Origin: Rotaria macrura
Lineage: Eukaryota > Rotifera > Eurotatoria > Philodinida > Philodinidae
DNA: 64,000 bases
Assembly (NCBI GenBank): GCA_900239685.1
Contig: OENT01000286.1
Location: 1 to 64,000, forward strand
Reading direction: 5' to 3'
Numbering within the stretch: the stretch's first letter is position 1; each line of letters opens with the position of its first letter. Shown here piece after piece: positions 63,315 through 64,000 of the stretch. The notes beneath the pieces were generated by a model. The model did not search any database. It saw nothing but the letters and a program-made list of their open reading frames with translations, and had not been told where the DNA came from. The position numbers and the translations under genes were made by a program.

Positions 63315-64000
63315 TCATTTATGACAATTACAATCACAAGGAGTAAGAGTGTGGCCAGGTTGAAAACCGCCACCCAGTTGACCTCGAAAATATGAACCAC
63401 GAACAGCACCACGCCAACAATCAGAACAATTATTGCACGCTACTTTTGTTGTAGAAGAATCCGTTGTTTCGGACTGACCGTGAGATGTTGTTGGCGCTAA
63501 AAAGAAACATGGCTTAGTTTCTTGTTAGTAAAAAGTATGAAGTAGAAATGCATTAGAAGTGTATTATCGAAATTTTTCTTGGAAAGTGTTCTGATGCAAT
63601 AGTTTGAACAGATGATTTCTTTTTTTAATTAGCAATAAGTAGCAGTAACATATTGGAAAATTCAAAATTATCTGTCAGATGTAGTTACAAGGACTTGAAT
63701 TTTCAAAATCTATACACTTACTATCTCTTTGTTTTGGTGTACGTGTTGGTCGACGATCGGCTGGATAGTTTGCAAGGCTGAACTTTTGCCGTTCCAATCG
63801 TTCTCTCATTTCTCGGTTTTCTTTTTGAAGTTGATCAATCTGAATTCGTTGCTGATTGACTTGTTCAGTAAGTTGTTTATTGTTGTTAGTGATTTGCTGA
63901 AGCACTGGTCTTAAAACTGTGTAGGGACATGTATTTAGATGATTGGCAAGTTCTTCATGTAGGCCAGTCCATTGACATTGTATATCTGCTGAAGAACATG
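63315..64000 (-). CDS. TRAF-type zinc-finger/coiled-coil protein, 3' part only
   Basis: Two exons are visible. The upstream one runs from the window edge to 63722; the last is 63496-63315, ending at TGA. The frame at the edge is open, so the 5' part lies outside. Residues just inside read CSSADIQCQWTGLHEELANH then LNTCPY, a Cys-x-Trp-x-Gly...His-Leu-x-x-Cys pattern of TRAF-type zinc fingers. A coiled coil follows (TEQVNQQRIQIDQLQKENRE). The last exon is Gly-rich with a cysteine cluster (CNNCSDCW; PCDCNCHK) that may bind metal. RING-plus-TRAF-finger proteins of this layout act as E3 ubiquitin ligases or adaptors; a RING, if present, would be off-window. Family assignment is moderately sure, function is inference. 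Confidence 0.65.

Overview
The window is AT-rich nuclear DNA from an invertebrate animal. It carries intron-rich, well-conserved metazoan genes (WDR33, DNAJC3, V-ATPase c'', ZnT, Cav2, beta-tubulin), and most introns are only about 50-100 nt with GT-AG ends. Short introns, strong AT bias, a caspase-fold protein of metacaspase type and a secreted GH5 enzyme fit a bdelloid rotifer (Adineta/Rotaria type) best. That assignment is inference from style; no species-diagnostic marker is present.

Layout. 1.5-2.4 kb: caspase-fold peptidase (-). 5.5-7.6 kb: secreted endoglycoceramidase-like GH5 hydrolase, 6 exons (-). 8.4-12.5 kb: WDR33, the polyadenylation-factor WD40 protein, whose start codon seems to be split by an intron (-). 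13.6-14.5 kb: single-exon aspartate dehydrogenase (+), divergent from WDR33. 16.8-18.4 kb: ZnT/SLC30 zinc transporter, 7 exons (-). 19.1-21.7 kb: DNAJC3/P58IPK ER co-chaperone, 8 exons (+), divergent from ZnT. 22.1-22.9 kb: V-ATPase 21-kDa proteolipid c'', 4 exons (-), convergent with DNAJC3. 24.0-28.0 kb: a 580-residue coiled-coil protein, 12 exons (-). 28-39.4 kb is almost gene-free apart from one orphan coding exon (32.6 kb) and a decayed 435-bp Tc1/mariner-like element (35.2 kb). 39.5-56.3 kb: a complete Cav2-type voltage-gated calcium channel alpha1 gene, 44 exons in my model, 2169 residues. 57.9-59.9 kb: beta-tubulin, 9 exons. 61.6-62.1 kb: an orphan basic 153-residue ORF (-). 63.3-64.0 kb: the 3' part of a TRAF-type zinc-finger/coiled-coil gene (-) that runs off the window.

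I built the exon models by hand from splice signals, reading phase and remembered family sequence. In every model the summed exon length is a multiple of three. The genes are unrelated housekeeping, neuronal and accessory genes; I see no operon or multi-gene system. The most notable biology is inside the calcium channel: a pair of same-phase, apparently mutually exclusive exons encodes two versions of the domain IV S5-to-pore segment just before the selectivity filter, and the divergent copy uses a rare GC-AG intron. Small in-phase exons in the domain I and IV extracellular loops and an altered IQ motif suggest a channel diversified by splicing.
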